Assembly: GCA_030158485.1 (NCBI GenBank)
Contig: JAOASS010000013.1
Span: 47,300-111,299, forward strand
Direction: 5' to 3'
Origin: Pseudobdellovibrionaceae bacterium
GTDB taxonomy: Bacteria; Bdellovibrionota; Bdellovibrionia; Bdellovibrionales; Bdellovibrionaceae
DNA length: 64,000 nucleotides
Below the pieces are notes generated by a model. That model had not been told where the DNA came from, searched no databases, and saw nothing but the letters and a program-made list of their open reading frames with translations. The translations under genes were made by a program, and so were the position numbers. Below are positions 41,638 through 52,987 of the stretch, piece after piece (position 1 is the stretch's first letter; each line of letters begins with the position of its first letter).

Positions 41638-43581
41638 TTAAACGCCGCGAAATTCAAATTCTCGTGAGCGTATTGCTTGCACGAGTTGGTTTATAAAAAC
41701 TTCTGCTTCAATTCCATTTATATTAGTTCCATCCCGTAATCGAACTGAAATTTTATTATTTTCAGCTTCTTGATCTCCGACAATAATCATAAAAGGGATT
41801 TTCTGCATTTGCGCTTCTCTGATTTTGTAATTGAGTTTTTCATTCTTGCGATCAAACTCGACTCGAACACCTTCTTGGAAAAACTGGGCTTGTAGTTTTT
41901 CACAATAAGCGTTCACACGGTCTGTGACATTCATAATAATAACTTGCACGGGCGACAACCACACGGGCAAATGACCTGCCGTGTGCTCCAGGTAAACACC
42001 AATAAATCTTTCCAACGAACCAAAAATGGCTCTGTGTAAAATGACAGGTCTGTGTTCGTGATTATCTTCACCGACGTATTTTAAATCAAAAGCTTCCGGT
42101 AAATTAAAATCACACTGCAAAGTTCCCAACTGCCAAGGACGTTTTAACGCGTCGACAAATTGAATATCCAACTTGGGACCGTAAAAAGCCCCGTCACCTG
42201 GATTGATTGTATAGGGTAATTGAAGTTTTTTAAGGGCTAATTCAAGGGCCGATTCTGCTTGATCCCAAACTTGGTCACTTCCCATTCGTTGAGCGGGCCT
42301 TGTTGAAAGAGCAATTTTATAATCCTTCATGCCCATGATCTTGTAGGTTTCATTAAGCATTGTCATAAAGTTTTCAATTTCACTTTGCAACTGATCGACC
42401 ATACAAAAAATATGAGCATCGTCCTGACAAAAAGTACGAACCCGAGTTAAACCATGCATGGCACCCGATTTTTCGTATCGGTGAAGCCTTCCAAAGTCAG
42501 CCATGCGAATTGGCAATTCTTTATAGGAATGTTTATCTGCGCCAAAAAGTAGACAATGTGAAGGGCAGTTCATTGGCTTTACACCGAAATCCCGTTCATC
42601 GGCTTTCATAAAATACATATCTTCTTTGTAGTTCTGGTAGTGGCCTGATGTTTTAAACAAACTCACATCAAAAATCTGCGGAGTGATAACTTCTTGGTAA
42701 CCACGCTGCCGGTATTGATCTCGCATCAATTTTTGGAGTTCATTATAAACAATAGCACCTTTACCCGTAAAAAACGGAGAGCCCGGCGCCCACTCATGAA
42801 ACATGAAAAGTCCTAATTCTTTTCCTAATTTTCTATGGTCACGCTTCTTGGCCTCTTCCAAGTTCAGAAGATACTGTTCTAATTCTTTTTTATCGCCGAA
42901 AGCTGTCGCGTATACTCGCTGAAGCATAGGATTTTTTTCGTCACCCCGCCAGTAAGCTCCGGCTACGCTTAAAAGCTTGAAAGCTTTTACTTGTCCTGTG
43001 CTTTGAATATGCGGGCCTCGACACAAGTCGAACCACTCACCTTGATTGTAAAGGCTGACAGTTTTGGCTCCCTTGGCGGCAAGGTCTTGAATCAATTCAA
43101 CTTTAAAACGTTCTTTCATGTTTTGAAAAATTGAAATCGCTTCCGAAATTTCGATATCTTTCCGAGTAAGGGGCAAATCTGCCGCAACAATTTTTTGCAT
43201 TTCTTTTTCAATTTTTGCAAAATGCTCTTCAGTAAAAGTAAAGGGAGAATCAAAATCGTAATAAAATCCATTTTCAATTACGGGCCCAATCGTTACTTTG
43301 ACTTCAGGCCAAAGCTTTTGCACAGCTTCTGCCATAATATGCGCACAGGAATGTCTGATCACTTCAACCGAGTCAGGGCTTTTAGTTGTGACAAGTTCAA
43401 TTTTTGTTTGGTCTTTAAGTGGTAATCGAACATCTAGGATTTCTTTTGACCCATTGATTTTAACGCCTAAAGTTTCTTTCGCAAGACGAGGACCAATGCT
43501 AAGAGCTACTTCAAGAGCTGAAGGTTCGTGATCAAAAAACTTAACGGAGCTATCCGGCAGGATAATTTGAATTTGAGACAT
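41638..43581 (-). CDS. thrS: Threonine-tRNA ligase
   Basis: Class II synthetase with all bacterial domains in 647 residues: TGS domain (residues 1-60), editing domain with HSCAHIMAEAVQKL and a zinc-like CRGPHI, catalytic motifs (RMADFGRLHRYEKSGAMHGL; RTFCQDDAHIFC; PVILHRAIFGSLERFIGVYL) and the C-terminal anticodon domain. infC starts 22 bp downstream. Whether the 200-bp leader has a tRNA-like operator as in E. coli could not be judged. Confidence 0.97.
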   Translation of the reverse strand: MSQIQIILPDSSVKFFDHEPSALEVALSIGPRLAKETLGVKINGSKEILDVRLPLKDQTKIELVTTKSPDSVEVIRHSCAHIMAEAVQKLWPEVKVTIGPVIENGFYYDFDSPFTFTEEHFAKIEKEMQKIVAADLPLTRKDIEISEAISIFQNMKERFKVELIQDLAAKGAKTVSLYNQGEWFDLCRGPHIQSTGQVKAFKLLSVAGAYWRGDEKNPMLQRVYATAFGDKKELEQYLLNLEEAKKRDHRKLGKELGLFMFHEWAPGSPFFTGKGAIVYNELQKLMRDQYRQRGYQEVITPQIFDVSLFKTSGHYQNYKEDMYFMKADERDFGVKPMNCPSHCLLFGADKHSYKELPIRMADFGRLHRYEKSGAMHGLTRVRTFCQDDAHIFCMVDQLQSEIENFMTMLNETYKIMGMKDYKIALSTRPAQRMGSDQVWDQAESALELALKKLQLPYTINPGDGAFYGPKLDIQFVDALKRPWQLGTLQCDFNLPEAFDLKYVGEDNHEHRPVILHRAIFGSLERFIGVYLEHTAGHLPVWLSPVQVIIMNVTDRVNAYCEKLQAQFFQEGVRVEFDRKNEKLNYKIREAQMQKIPFMIIVGDQEAENNKISVRLRDGTNINGIEAEVFINQLVQAIRSREFEFRGV

Positions 43582-43704
43582 AAAATTACAACGTAGTAGT
43601 AACAGTCATGCTGTTAGTTTGAAGAGAAAAATTATGAGTAATAAAAATAAGACCTGGGCAATGACGCATACATTCAAAGTATCGGATTTTTAGCGATTTG
43701 GTCA

Positions 43705-43754
43705 AATAAAAAAAAGGTTTAGTGGTCATAAGACTCAATGATCAGCCTTATGAC
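43705..43754 (-). terminator. Intrinsic terminator of the act operon
   Basis: On the minus strand GTCATAAG (43754-43747) and CTTATGAC (43732-43725) form an 8-bp stem with a 14-nt loop, followed after a few bases by a T-run (about 43709-43716). It lies 31 bp downstream of actF. Confidence 0.75.
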
Positions 43755-43784
43755 TCACCGTCACGCCTAATGTCCCTGTCACCT

Positions 43785-44990
43785 TTAGTAAGTCACGTGG
43801 TGGTTGATAGCTTCGTTAAGCCTTGGATCTTTAATTGGAATTAAACTGAATTTTTTAAAGAAGCTCACGACAGCCCATAAAAAGAGTCCAGCAAATCCAC
43901 AAAAAATACCAATTTCAACTACACCGAAAGTCACTTGGCCGTCAAAAAAGTTTGGATAAACCATCCAGTAAATATCGAGATACTGCATAATCAAGATTAA
44001 ACAACTAACCAAAATTAAATGGTTTTCATTACGCTTTAAACCCCTTGGCAGAAGGGCAATAAAGGGAACAATAAAGCGAAAGATTAAAAGACCAAACGAA
44101 AGAGCTAACCAGCCACCGTTTTGTGAACGCATGATGTAGTATTCTGTTTCCTCTGGAATATTTGCATACCAAATCAGCATAAACTGAGAAAATGCAATAT
44201 AAGCCCAAAAAACTGTGAAGCCCTTTAAAAATTTCGCGATATCGTGCTGATGTTCAACTGTCACGTAGCCTTTTACAAAGCCTGTTCGCTTTATAAAAAT
44301 AATCATCAAAGCCATAAAAGCCAATGAGGACTGAAAAAGTCCTGCAAAACAGTAGATCCCAAAAATAGTCGAATACCAAGTAGGCAACAAACTCATGAGG
44401 AGATCCATTGAAAAAGCAGTGAACGACAATGCAAAAAATAAAATAAAACCGATCGAAAGACTGAGGTTTTTCAATGTCAGTTTGTGGTCCCCGGTAATAT
44501 CTTGCTTAACAGAGTTACCAACAATCAAATGCTTAAATAAAAACCATCCACCGCAAAAAAGAACTAAACGTCCGACAAAAAAACCAACATTCAAATAACT
44601 GGTTTTCGCTGCAACAATCGGATTGGATGCTATAACTTCAGGATCTGCCCATGGAAACAAATACTTCATGCCCGCAAGCAGGACCAATCCACCGATAAAA
44701 ATAAAGGGAATAAAAGAAGTCATTGCTTCGGAGTAACGTCGGATACTTGTCGACCAACCCGCTTTTGCAACATGCTGAATAGCGGTGAAAAAAAGTCCAC
44801 CCAGACCTAAGCATGAAAAGAAAAAGAAAGCTGTTAAGTAAGCGGGCCAAAGTCTTTCGGGACTTTTCATCCAACTGATCGCAAAAGTTAAAAGTCCAAT
44901 AACACTTAAAACTGCAATCAAAGTCTTCAAGTTTCCGGGAGTTTCAAACTTCTCAACTTTAAGTTCGTGGTGATGATTATCAGCTGCCAT
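43785..44990 (-). CDS. actF: Alternative Complex III subunit ActF (quinol:cytochrome c oxidoreductase)
   Basis: A polytopic membrane subunit of about 401 residues with ten or so helices, related to NrfD/ActC. Conserved stretches include FFFFSCLGLGGLFFTAIQH, SIGFILFFALSFTAFSMDLL and SQFMLIWYANIPEETEYY. Alternative Complex III oxidises quinol and reduces cytochrome c or an oxidase, replacing the bc1 complex. It is last in the operon, 8 bp after actE, and is followed by a terminator; no terminal oxidase genes follow. Confidence 0.88.
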   Translation of the reverse strand: MAADNHHHELKVEKFETPGNLKTLIAVLSVIGLLTFAISWMKSPERLWPAYLTAFFFFSCLGLGGLFFTAIQHVAKAGWSTSIRRYSEAMTSFIPFIFIGGLVLLAGMKYLFPWADPEVIASNPIVAAKTSYLNVGFFVGRLVLFCGGWFLFKHLIVGNSVKQDITGDHKLTLKNLSLSIGFILFFALSFTAFSMDLLMSLLPTWYSTIFGIYCFAGLFQSSLAFMALMIIFIKRTGFVKGYVTVEHQHDIAKFLKGFTVFWAYIAFSQFMLIWYANIPEETEYYIMRSQNGGWLALSFGLLIFRFIVPFIALLPRGLKRNENHLILVSCLILIMQYLDIYWMVYPNFFDGQVTFGVVEIGIFCGFAGLFLWAVVSFFKKFSLIPIKDPRLNEAINHHVTY

Positions 44991-44998
44991 AATATGTC

Positions 44999-45541
44999 CT
45001 ATTTCTTATCTTGTTTTTGTAAATGACGGATGTAGTTCACAACCTGCCAACGATAGCGAGCAGGAATATGAGATGCGTACGGGCCCATCACGCCTTGTCC
45101 CATCGTCACGACATGAAAAATGTTACCATCTGACCAGTTTCTGATTTTATCAGAAAGAAGCGTTGGCGGTTTAAGCGCCATCAGCTGTGATACGGAAGAC
45201 TTTTCTGAGCCTTCACCGTGAGTCCCATGGCAAACCATGCAATTCGTATTATAATATTTCATTCCCACATTTAATACGGACTCTGACATGTCACCCGCCA
45301 GAGGGTTTACCTGCTTCAGTGCACCTTCATAATCTTTTGCAAAAGCATAAGGCTTAAAGCCGCGAGGAACCGTATTATCTGGAGGTAGTCTCATGGCTGA
45401 ATTATTTGGTGCTGTAGCATCGTACTCTTGAGCTTTCAAAGCTGGAGATTCCATAAAATCTTGAATCAATTCGATATTCGGTTTTGATTTATCAAAACTA
45501 CAGGCCGTTAAAAAAGGAAGAATAAGTAACCATTTTTTCAT
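44999..45541 (-). CDS. actE: Alternative Complex III subunit ActE, monoheme cytochrome c lipoprotein
   Basis: Lipoprotein signal (MKKWLLILPFLTACSF, Cys at about 15) and one c-type heme site CMVCHG; the distal ligand is likely Met in VVTMGQGVMG. Residues around YATYMP-type sequences of the class-I cytochrome fold follow (RYRWQVVNYIRHLQ). It lies 1 bp after actD. It would carry electrons from the complex to the terminal acceptor on the periplasmic side. Confidence 0.9.
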   Translation of the reverse strand: MKKWLLILPFLTACSFDKSKPNIELIQDFMESPALKAQEYDATAPNNSAMRLPPDNTVPRGFKPYAFAKDYEGALKQVNPLAGDMSESVLNVGMKYYNTNCMVCHGTHGEGSEKSSVSQLMALKPPTLLSDKIRNWSDGNIFHVVTMGQGVMGPYASHIPARYRWQVVNYIRHLQKQDKK

Positions 45542-45542
45542 C

Positions 45543-46073
45543 TTAGAACTCCGCTACTTTTTTAGTTTCAACGGCACCCATTTCACGGAAAACCTGGGCC
45601 AACTTAGCTTCATCGTAACCCACATCATTTTCGGGAACAAAAATAGCGAACTTAGAGCAAGTTAAATCCGGATCAATCACAGGAGGATCAATTTGCGGCA
45701 GTCGACAGAAATAAAACAAAGCTCCCACAGAAGTCAGAGCTGCAAAAAGAATCGTCAGCTCAAAGATGATAGGAATAAAAGCAGCTAAGCTGAAAAAAGG
45801 TTTTCCACCCACATTCAAAGGCCAGTTAACAGCTGAAGTCCACCAAGTCAGCCAAAGTCCAAAACTCATTCCAAAAAGACCCGCTCCAAAAGTGACATAA
45901 GGAATGGGTGATCGGGGAATTCCACAAGCTTCTTCCATTCCGTGAATGGGGTAAGGTGAAATCGCATCAAACTTTAAAAAGCCCAAAGACTTAATTTTGC
46001 GTGCTGCTTCTACAACTTTGGCTTCATCTGTAAAAATACCTGCGTAACCGCCATATCTTTTTTTCTTAGCCAT
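45543..46073 (-). CDS. actD: Alternative Complex III subunit ActD
   Basis: Membrane subunit with two central helices and soluble ends. [40 protein letters not shown] (ActD signature) and [20 protein letters not shown] are typical. I start at ATG 46073 (176 residues): GGAGGG lies seven bases upstream, and this ATG overlaps the actC stop by 8 bp. The longer frame to 46124 runs into actC. Confidence 0.9.
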   Translation of the reverse strand: MAKKKRYGGYAGIFTDEAKVVEAARKIKSLGFLKFDAISPYPIHGMEEACGIPRSPIPYVTFGAGLFGMSFGLWLTWWTSAVNWPLNVGGKPFFSLAAFIPIIFELTILFAALTSVGALFYFCRLPQIDPPVIDPDLTCSKFAIFVPENDVGYDEAKLAQVFREMGAVETKKVAEF

Positions 46074-47451
46074 GAGCATGCCCTCCTTGTCCTTGAGGAC
46101 CAGCAGGATTATCCCGGCCCACATTTAAAACTGGTTTAATTTCCGCAATACTCACTGCTGGAACCAAACGAAGATAAAGTAAAAATAGAGTCAAGAACAT
46201 ACCGAAACTTCCAAACAAGATTGCTCCATCAAAAAACGACCAAGCATACTGACCCCAGTTGGAAGGTAAAAAATCACGATGGAGTGAAGTGATCGTAATC
46301 ACATAACGTTCAAACCACATTCCAATGTTAACAAATATTGAAACAATAAACATGAGCGGAATACTTCTACGGATTTTCTTAAACCAAAAAACTTGTGGAA
46401 TAATAACATTACAGCAAACCATGATCCAGTAAGACCAACCATAAGGACCAAAAGCACGATTGATAAAAACATATCTTTCATACATGTTTCCCGAGTACCA
46501 AGCGATAAAGAATTCAGAAGCATAAGCATAGCCTACCATCAAACCAGTCGCCATGATGATTTTATTCATCACTTCCATATGATCAATCGTGATGTAATCC
46601 TTAAATTGAGGGTATCCAATTCGAACTAACGTCATCAAAGTCACAACCATCGCGAACCCAGAAAAAATCGCGCCCGCAACAAAGTAAGGTGGAAAAATTG
46701 TCGTGTGCCAACCTGGCAAGCTGGCAACTGCGAAGTCAAAAGAAACGATTGTATGAACCGAAAGTACCAAGGGAGTTGAAAGACCGGCTAACAGAAGATA
46801 GAGCATCTCATAGTGGCTCCAGTTACGAGCGGTTCCCCGCCAACCTAATGACAAAGCCCCGTACACAATTTTGCGAACTTTATTTTTTGCGCGATCTTTG
46901 ATCGTTGCGAAATCAGGAACTAACCCGATATACCAAAAAACAATTGAAACTGTTGCGTAAGTAGACACCGCGAAAACGTCCCAAAGAAGTGGAGATCGAA
47001 AATTCACCCAGAGTGGACCCCGTTGATTTGGGTAAGGAAATAACCAAAAATCAAGCCAAGGGCGACCTGTATGAAGAAGCGGAAACAGACCCGCTGTCAT
47101 AACAGCAAAAACGGTCATGGCCTCTGCCGTTCTTGCAACAGAAGTTCGCCATTTTTGTCGAAATAAGAAAAGGATTGCAGAGATTAAAGTTCCTGCGTGA
47201 CCAATTCCAATCCAAAAAACGAAAGTGATAATCATCGTTCCCCATCCGTTTGGATGGTTGACACCTAATAACCCCATACCATTTGCAATCACAAGGCCCA
47301 AAATCACAACGTAAAAAATCAAAAGAGATTTGGCACTTAGGAAAAGAGCCACCCAACCTTTAGAAGGGAAAGTTTCAACCGGCAAACAAATATCATCAGT
47401 GATATCTTTCAAGTTTTTATTACCTAAGATCAGTTGATTACGTTTAATCAT
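46066..47451 (-). CDS. actC: Alternative Complex III subunit ActC (NrfD-like quinol-binding)
   Basis: A 461-residue, ten-helix NrfD-family membrane protein thought to hold the quinol site and proton path. [40 protein letters not shown] and [20 protein letters not shown] are family blocks. Its ATG overlaps the actB stop by 4 bp and its 3' end overlaps actD by 8 bp. The C-terminal tail is Gly/His rich (GQGGHAHG). Confidence 0.92.
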   Translation of the reverse strand: MIKRNQLILGNKNLKDITDDICLPVETFPSKGWVALFLSAKSLLIFYVVILGLVIANGMGLLGVNHPNGWGTMIITFVFWIGIGHAGTLISAILFLFRQKWRTSVARTAEAMTVFAVMTAGLFPLLHTGRPWLDFWLFPYPNQRGPLWVNFRSPLLWDVFAVSTYATVSIVFWYIGLVPDFATIKDRAKNKVRKIVYGALSLGWRGTARNWSHYEMLYLLLAGLSTPLVLSVHTIVSFDFAVASLPGWHTTIFPPYFVAGAIFSGFAMVVTLMTLVRIGYPQFKDYITIDHMEVMNKIIMATGLMVGYAYASEFFIAWYSGNMYERYVFINRAFGPYGWSYWIMVCCNVIIPQVFWFKKIRRSIPLMFIVSIFVNIGMWFERYVITITSLHRDFLPSNWGQYAWSFFDGAILFGSFGMFLTLFLLYLRLVPAVSIAEIKPVLNVGRDNPAGPQGQGGHAHG

Positions 47452-50400
47452 GAGTGACCTCCGTCTTTTGAGGCGGCATGTTCGGTTTGAACTGTTTCCT
47501 TATTATTATTTCTAATTTTTGTCATATACCGAACAGAAGGCTTGGCTCCCCACTCTTCAAGCAGCCCGTAAGCTCTTTCTTGCTTCAGTGCCAAAGAAAC
47601 TCTTGAAGTAGGATCATTCGTATCACCAAAAATAATAGTGTCTGTTGGACAAGCTGTTTGGCAGGCTGTTTTCACATCACCATCTTGAAGAGCCCGGTTC
47701 TCGTTCTTGGCCAAGCTGCGCGCTTGTTTAATTTTATGGATACAAAAACTACATTTTTCCATCACACCGCGGATCCGAACTGTGACATCGGGATTAAAGC
47801 CCATGTGCTGTGGAGCTGGAATTTCTTTTCTGTAGTTGAACCAATTAAAACGACGAACTTTATAGGGACAATTGTTAGCGCAATAACGAGTTCCAACACA
47901 ACGATTGTAAATCATATCGTTTGTGCCTTCATCACTGTGCACAGTCGCAAGGACAGGACAAACAGTTTCACAAGGAGCATTATCGCAATGTTGACACATG
48001 AGTGGCTGAAATACAGTTTCTGGGCTTGATGGGTCACCTTTATAATAACGATCAATTCGAAGCCAATGCATTTCTCGACCTTCAAGAACATACTTCTTAC
48101 CAACTGTGGGAACATTATTTTCTGACTGGCAGGCCACTACGCAAGCAGAACAACCTGTGCAAGAATTCAAATCGACAGCCATTCCCCATTTATTACCGTT
48201 GTACTGGTGACCGCCCCAGATAGACCACAAATGGTGCTTATGAATATTAGCACTCTTATTTTTTTCGTAGTCTTTCAGCGTGGCTTCCACCACAATCTGG
48301 CGACCTTCCATTGAATTGTGACCCGCCGTAATGGCAAGCTGAATATTCCCACCCGCTTTTGTAACTTCAGCACTTTGACCTGAATAGATCACTTGACCAT
48401 TCAAAGTTTTGGCCCACAAAGCTGCATTTTGTCCGACTCCGTTTGCAATACTACCAGCCGCTGTTCTTCCGTAACCAATCGCCACAGCCACAACTCCATC
48501 ATGCAAACCTGGCTGAATATGAGTTGGTAATTTTATTTTTTGTCCCGCAACATCAACTGAAACTAAATCGCCTTCTTCAAGCTTCAGCTTTTGTGCTGTC
48601 GCTAAAGACAGACTTGCGTAATTATCCCAAACAACTTTTGTCACCGGATCAGGAAGTTCTTGAAGCATCGCAATATTTGAAGCGCTTCCGTCTCCGAGCT
48701 GAATAGTCGGGTAAAGAACAAGTTCAAAGCCCGCTGCAATTGCCGAAGTTGATTTAATTTGATTCAAAGAATCCATTCGGAAATTTCGGTTTGGTCCACC
48801 CTTGGGAGCTTCTCCGACAAAACCCTTTTGCAAAAGGTCTTGCCAGAAATTTTCAAAACCCAAAGTCCCACTGAAAGAAGGAGCTATTTCTTCTTTCCAG
48901 TAGTTTTTCAAATAATCAAAATAAGTTTCATAAGCTAACAAGCGCTTGGGGCCTTGATTTGCAAGATAAGCCCATGTCATCAAACTGAGTTGGAAAGATC
49001 TTGTGTCCCAAAGTGGTCTTAATGTTGGCTGATGAATCGCAAAAAGTCCTTTTGTGAATTCTGCGTCTCCCCAATTTTCCATGGCATGATTATCAGGAGC
49101 CACGAAGTGAGCCCAATTTCCGGTCTCATCCATTCTGTCGCCTGTGTAAATAACGGTTTCAACTTTCTTCAAAGCTTCTGCAAAACCAAAAGATTCTGGC
49201 AATGAAAAAATTGGATTCACTCTGTGGATAATAAGAGTTTTCACTTGGCCTTTTTTCATCGATTCAATCAAGTCAAGAAACCCTGACCATGAACCTTCAC
49301 TGGCAGCCACCCAATGGTTTTTTGCGTCCACTGTTTTCCCGTCATTTCCTAAAACACTGTTTAAAAAATTAACTGCAATTTGAAGACTCAGTGAATTTCC
49401 GTTCAAAGTCGGAAGCCCACCCGCCACAACAAGACTTTCACCTCTGTGATCCCAAAGGTCTTGCGCAATTTGAGAAAATAAAGCGGCTTCGATTCCAAGC
49501 TCTGAGGCCACTTGAGAGTATTTTCCTAAAAGCGTTTGAACTGAACTTTGTCCCGCATAAGAAGACAGATTTTTTTTAATGATAAGTTCATGGGCTAAGC
49601 CCAAGACAACTGACAGCTGCTGGCTTGGTTTAATTCGAAAACGAATATCGGCATTGGAGCCTGTCAGTGAATAGTTGGAATCAAACATCACCAAACGTGT
49701 CATTTGAGCCATATCCTTACGGGCTTTCGAGAAAGAGCGGTTATTTGTTGTCGGTGCCCCCCAAGTTCCAAGGAAATCTGCATCGACCGATACAATCATT
49801 TTTGTCTTATCAAAATGATAGTGAGGAAAAACAGAATCACCATAAGAAGCTTGCTGTCCTTCCACGACATCAGAAGAATTGAGAGTTTCCCAAACGTAGT
49901 GTTTCCCGCCAAAAGCCTGATTGAATTCTTTGATCAGAGAACGAGTTGAAGGGCTTGCTAAAGCGCCTGTTAAAACCGCAACGTTTCCTTTTTTTAAAAG
50001 GGCCGTGATCTGATCATCCATATCTTCCCACTTGATATGAATCGTGTCTTTATTCGATCTTTTTTCATTAAAAATATTTTTTCGTGGGCCTTTCAATCTT
50101 TCAGGATCGTAAAGACTCATCAGACTGGCTTGTGCTCGAGCCGATGTTCCCCCCAGAGTGAGAGGAAATTCAGGATTTCCTTCGACTTTAACGGGACGAC
50201 CTTCGCGAGTACGAACTAAGAGACTTAAAGGTTCAATTCCATCATGAGCCGCACCCGAATAATCATTCGTAATTCCCAACACAACTTCTTCTGGTTGTTT
50301 GTTGTAAGGTACGATTTTTTGAACAGGTCTACGCACGCAGCCGGCAGTCGCCATTGCAACAGAGGCCCCCATCAGCTTCATAAATTCTCGGCGGGCCCAA

Positions 50401-50582
50401 CCTTCTTCTTTTTCACCACGAAGTGGTGACGATTGAAATTCCGCTTCAGCTTGTTTCCAAAATTGGGGGTCGTTATTGTACTGAGCTAAATTAACCCAGT
50501 ATTCATTCTGGTGCTCAATTTTAGGACGAGCTGCTTTTTTAGCTTCAAGTTCTGCTTCGCTGTGATTTTGATGTTCTGACAT
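47448..50582 (-). CDS. actB: Alternative Complex III subunit ActB (fused molybdopterin-like and iron-sulfur protein)
   Basis: A 1044-residue fusion of a molybdopterin-oxidoreductase-like domain (apparently without cofactor in the family) and an NrfC-like four-cluster ferredoxin domain. Near the N-terminus is a Tat motif ([20 protein letters not shown]), implying folded export. Cysteine sets near the C-terminus are [41 protein letters not shown] and CSFCIHKI...CQTACP. These would pass electrons from quinol toward the hemes of ActA and ActE. 16 bp separates it from actA. Confidence 0.93.
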   Translation of the reverse strand: MSEHQNHSEAELEAKKAARPKIEHQNEYWVNLAQYNNDPQFWKQAEAEFQSSPLRGEKEEGWARREFMKLMGASVAMATAGCVRRPVQKIVPYNKQPEEVVLGITNDYSGAAHDGIEPLSLLVRTREGRPVKVEGNPEFPLTLGGTSARAQASLMSLYDPERLKGPRKNIFNEKRSNKDTIHIKWEDMDDQITALLKKGNVAVLTGALASPSTRSLIKEFNQAFGGKHYVWETLNSSDVVEGQQASYGDSVFPHYHFDKTKMIVSVDADFLGTWGAPTTNNRSFSKARKDMAQMTRLVMFDSNYSLTGSNADIRFRIKPSQQLSVVLGLAHELIIKKNLSSYAGQSSVQTLLGKYSQVASELGIEAALFSQIAQDLWDHRGESLVVAGGLPTLNGNSLSLQIAVNFLNSVLGNDGKTVDAKNHWVAASEGSWSGFLDLIESMKKGQVKTLIIHRVNPIFSLPESFGFAEALKKVETVIYTGDRMDETGNWAHFVAPDNHAMENWGDAEFTKGLFAIHQPTLRPLWDTRSFQLSLMTWAYLANQGPKRLLAYETYFDYLKNYWKEEIAPSFSGTLGFENFWQDLLQKGFVGEAPKGGPNRNFRMDSLNQIKSTSAIAAGFELVLYPTIQLGDGSASNIAMLQELPDPVTKVVWDNYASLSLATAQKLKLEEGDLVSVDVAGQKIKLPTHIQPGLHDGVVAVAIGYGRTAAGSIANGVGQNAALWAKTLNGQVIYSGQSAEVTKAGGNIQLAITAGHNSMEGRQIVVEATLKDYEKNKSANIHKHHLWSIWGGHQYNGNKWGMAVDLNSCTGCSACVVACQSENNVPTVGKKYVLEGREMHWLRIDRYYKGDPSSPETVFQPLMCQHCDNAPCETVCPVLATVHSDEGTNDMIYNRCVGTRYCANNCPYKVRRFNWFNYRKEIPAPQHMGFNPDVTVRIRGVMEKCSFCIHKIKQARSLAKNENRALQDGDVKTACQTACPTDTIIFGDTNDPTSRVSLALKQERAYGLLEEWGAKPSVRYMTKIRNNNKETVQTEHAASKDGGHS

Positions 50583-50598
50583 GCTCTTGGCCTCTTAC

Positions 50599-51126
50599 TT
50601 AGTAGTGACAAGTTGAACAGTTAAGGGGGGCTTTATTTTCAGATTGACGGTGACAATTCACACACCAACCCATTGAAAGATCAGAATACTGATAAACTTT
50701 CTGCATCTTTTCAACATCACCGTGACATGTTTGGCAGTTCACGCCTTTGGTCACGTGAGCCGAGTGATTAAACCTGACGTGATCAGGCAACATGTGCACA
50801 CGATTCCACTCGATTGACTTCCCAGCATCATAAGCTTCCCGCAATTTTTGAATGTGCGGAGAATCTGTTTTGACTTGTAAATGACAATTCATACAAGTTT
50901 GAAGACTTGGAACATTCGAGTGACGAGATTGTTCCACTTGGCTGTGGCAATACTGACACTGAATATTATGTTTTCCCACATGAACCGAATGGTCATAGGG
51001 AATGGGTTGTTCTGGTTGATAACCTTTATTGTAGCCGATGCTGGGCTGAAATTTACAACCAGCAATTATTTGGCTCATTAAAAGAGCCAAAACAGCCGCG
51101 ACAAAAAAACTTGAAAGTTTTCGCAT
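50599..51126 (-). CDS. actA: Alternative Complex III subunit ActA, pentaheme cytochrome c
   Basis: Five CxxCH sites (CQYCH, CMNCH, CQTCH, CVNCH, CSTCH) in 175 residues, with His residues for bis-His ligation. An N-terminal hydrophobic segment ends in IIAGC, possibly a lipobox. Start at ATG 51126 is preferred: AAGG is 10 nt upstream, while the GTG at 51135 is too close to it. First gene of the act operon; its promoter should lie within the 226-bp gap (51136-51361). Confidence 0.93.
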   Translation of the reverse strand: MRKLSSFFVAAVLALLMSQIIAGCKFQPSIGYNKGYQPEQPIPYDHSVHVGKHNIQCQYCHSQVEQSRHSNVPSLQTCMNCHLQVKTDSPHIQKLREAYDAGKSIEWNRVHMLPDHVRFNHSAHVTKGVNCQTCHGDVEKMQKVYQYSDLSMGWCVNCHRQSENKAPLNCSTCHY

Positions 51127-51361
51127 AGCTTGCACACCTTTTTTAGATTCGATTCACATTTAAAATGTTTTAAAGCCGTGCGGCAAGTGGTTTTTGCAAA
51201 CGTATTGAGAAAAGAGAAGCTCCAAACATTTTTGCGTTTGCTATTTTTTTATGCAAATGTCTTAGCAAGTGAAATCAAGTTTTCAAAAATTCAGCCTTGA
51301 CGAAACGGCGCATTACTCGCGACTCAAAATAAAAACTCAAAAATAACTTAAAGATTGAAGC

Positions 51362-52987
51362 TTAAGTGGATTTTGCTCGCTCGCGGCGCACAAGCCACGC
51401 ATAAACGATCAATAAAATATGAACCAGCACAAAGCCCGTTACGTACTCAATGCCGCCAGCACCAAATCCATAAGTATGAAGTCCCGCACCCAGTACAAAA
51501 TTAACACCGTACCAAGACATGATGACTAAAGAAAAGGCACCGACTCCGGAAGCAATCATTCCAAAGTCTTTGATCAGTCCGACAAGTCGACCGTGCAGGA
51601 CCGCAACATAACCAAGCAATGCGATAAGGGCCCAAGTTTCCTTTGGGTCCCAACCCCAAAATCGCCCCCAGGAATAGTCGGCCCAAACTCCACCCAAAAG
51701 AATTCCAGGTGCTATAAAAGCCACACCAATTTGAATCGAGCGATAAACTGACTGGGCCAATGCTTTGATTTCTGTTTTGTGCTGAGCTTCACCTTTTATA
51801 AAATAAAATAAACCCAAGTCTCCCAATGCCATTGCTAAGAAGAAAGCAGCATAACTAATCGTGATTGTGAGCACATGTATCGTCAGCCAGTAATTACTTC
51901 TTAGAACAGCCTCAAGAGGCTGAATCGAAGCATCTAGAATAATCGGCGCTGTATCGGCAATGATCAGACAAAAAGTGGCCACCATCGTTCCACCCAAAAG
52001 TAAGAAACGATTTTTCATATAATATGTTAAAATTCCGGCGAATACGATCGCCCCCAATGCCACCCAAACAACTGTTTCATACATATTTGTAACAGGAGGA
52101 TGCCCCGTTAAGTAACACCTGAGGGAAAATCCCAAAACATGTAGAATCACTGCGCTTATTAAAAAAACATATGCTGTTTTTTCGCCCCAAGATCGATTCA
52201 TCACCCAAGCGATCAAGAAAAAGATCAAAGCCAACCCATAAGCCAACGCTGCCCACCCAAAAGGATGAAATTCGTTAAAAAACACTTCAATTTTCATATC
52301 AGTTGAACTCACTGCTTGATCGCTACCAACTGAAGATTTAAAAGTTTTGACTGCTTGATCAAAATTTTCCCGAAGAGCTTTTCGATCCGCTTTTCCATCG
52401 ACTTCAGCGCTGATGCTGGCAATAAAACCTTTTGTCACTTCCATGAATTCACTTTGGTGTACTTCAGGCAAATCCGCCACAGAAACCCAAGTGTCCGACT
52501 GGGGATCTGGCATGACTTTTAGCATCCGACCCGCTGCAATTTCAGTAAACACGAAGTATTGATTTTCAAGTCTTTGCAAAGCTTGAAAATAGGGAGTCAG
52601 CTTTTCTTTACTTTCTCTTTTTCCGTTAAGTTCAGCCATCAGGCCAGGGAAAGCTTCGTGAGAAAAAATCGGATCCCCTTTGAATCGCTTTTGATCACTT
52701 TTTAAACCCAATTTTTTTTTCACATCCAAGTTTTGGACCTGAAAAATTTCTTTTTCCTGCCAAGCTTCTGGCGTCATCATCCAAGTTAAAATAACTTCGT
52801 AAGCAGATCGACCTTCAAATTGAGTTTTGCCATAAACAATTTCAAGCTGTTCTCGCGCAAAGCTGTCAAAGGGCTTGATTCGCCCCGCATGCTGAACTGG
52901 CAAAACTTGCATTTCATTAAATGCGTACGCCAAATGACTTATAAAAAGAGAGAACATAAAAACAACTAGTCTTTTTTGGAAGACCAT
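51362..52987 (-). CDS. ccsA: System II cytochrome c biogenesis protein CcsA (ResC) with extended periplasmic domain
   Basis: Brings heme across the membrane and ligates it to CxxCH proteins together with ResB. The tryptophan-rich heme motif is WGRFWGWDPKETWALI near residue 440; histidines such as HPPVTN, HVLTI and HGRLVG would be axial ligands. About 230 residues precede the eight-helix core: a signal or anchor followed by a domain (HAGRIKPFDSFAREQLEIVY) common in deltaproteobacterial/Bacteroidetes-type CcsA. It overlaps resB by 22 bp; AAGGAG lies six bases upstream of the ATG. Confidence 0.92.
   Translation of the reverse strand: MVFQKRLVVFMFSLFISHLAYAFNEMQVLPVQHAGRIKPFDSFAREQLEIVYGKTQFEGRSAYEVILTWMMTPEAWQEKEIFQVQNLDVKKKLGLKSDQKRFKGDPIFSHEAFPGLMAELNGKRESKEKLTPYFQALQRLENQYFVFTEIAAGRMLKVMPDPQSDTWVSVADLPEVHQSEFMEVTKGFIASISAEVDGKADRKALRENFDQAVKTFKSSVGSDQAVSSTDMKIEVFFNEFHPFGWAALAYGLALIFFLIAWVMNRSWGEKTAYVFLISAVILHVLGFSLRCYLTGHPPVTNMYETVVWVALGAIVFAGILTYYMKNRFLLLGGTMVATFCLIIADTAPIILDASIQPLEAVLRSNYWLTIHVLTITISYAAFFLAMALGDLGLFYFIKGEAQHKTEIKALAQSVYRSIQIGVAFIAPGILLGGVWADYSWGRFWGWDPKETWALIALLGYVAVLHGRLVGLIKDFGMIASGVGAFSLVIMSWYGVNFVLGAGLHTYGFGAGGIEYVTGFVLVHILLIVYAWLVRRERAKST

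Noticed and set aside
47658..48029. 123-residue plus-strand frame inside actB
   Set aside because: Lies opposite the conserved iron-sulfur domain and has no start signal.
51196..51241. GCAAACG/CGTTTGC inverted repeat upstream of actA
   Set aside because: The arms are short (7 bp) and 32 bp apart in an AT-rich region, so chance is a sufficient explanation.
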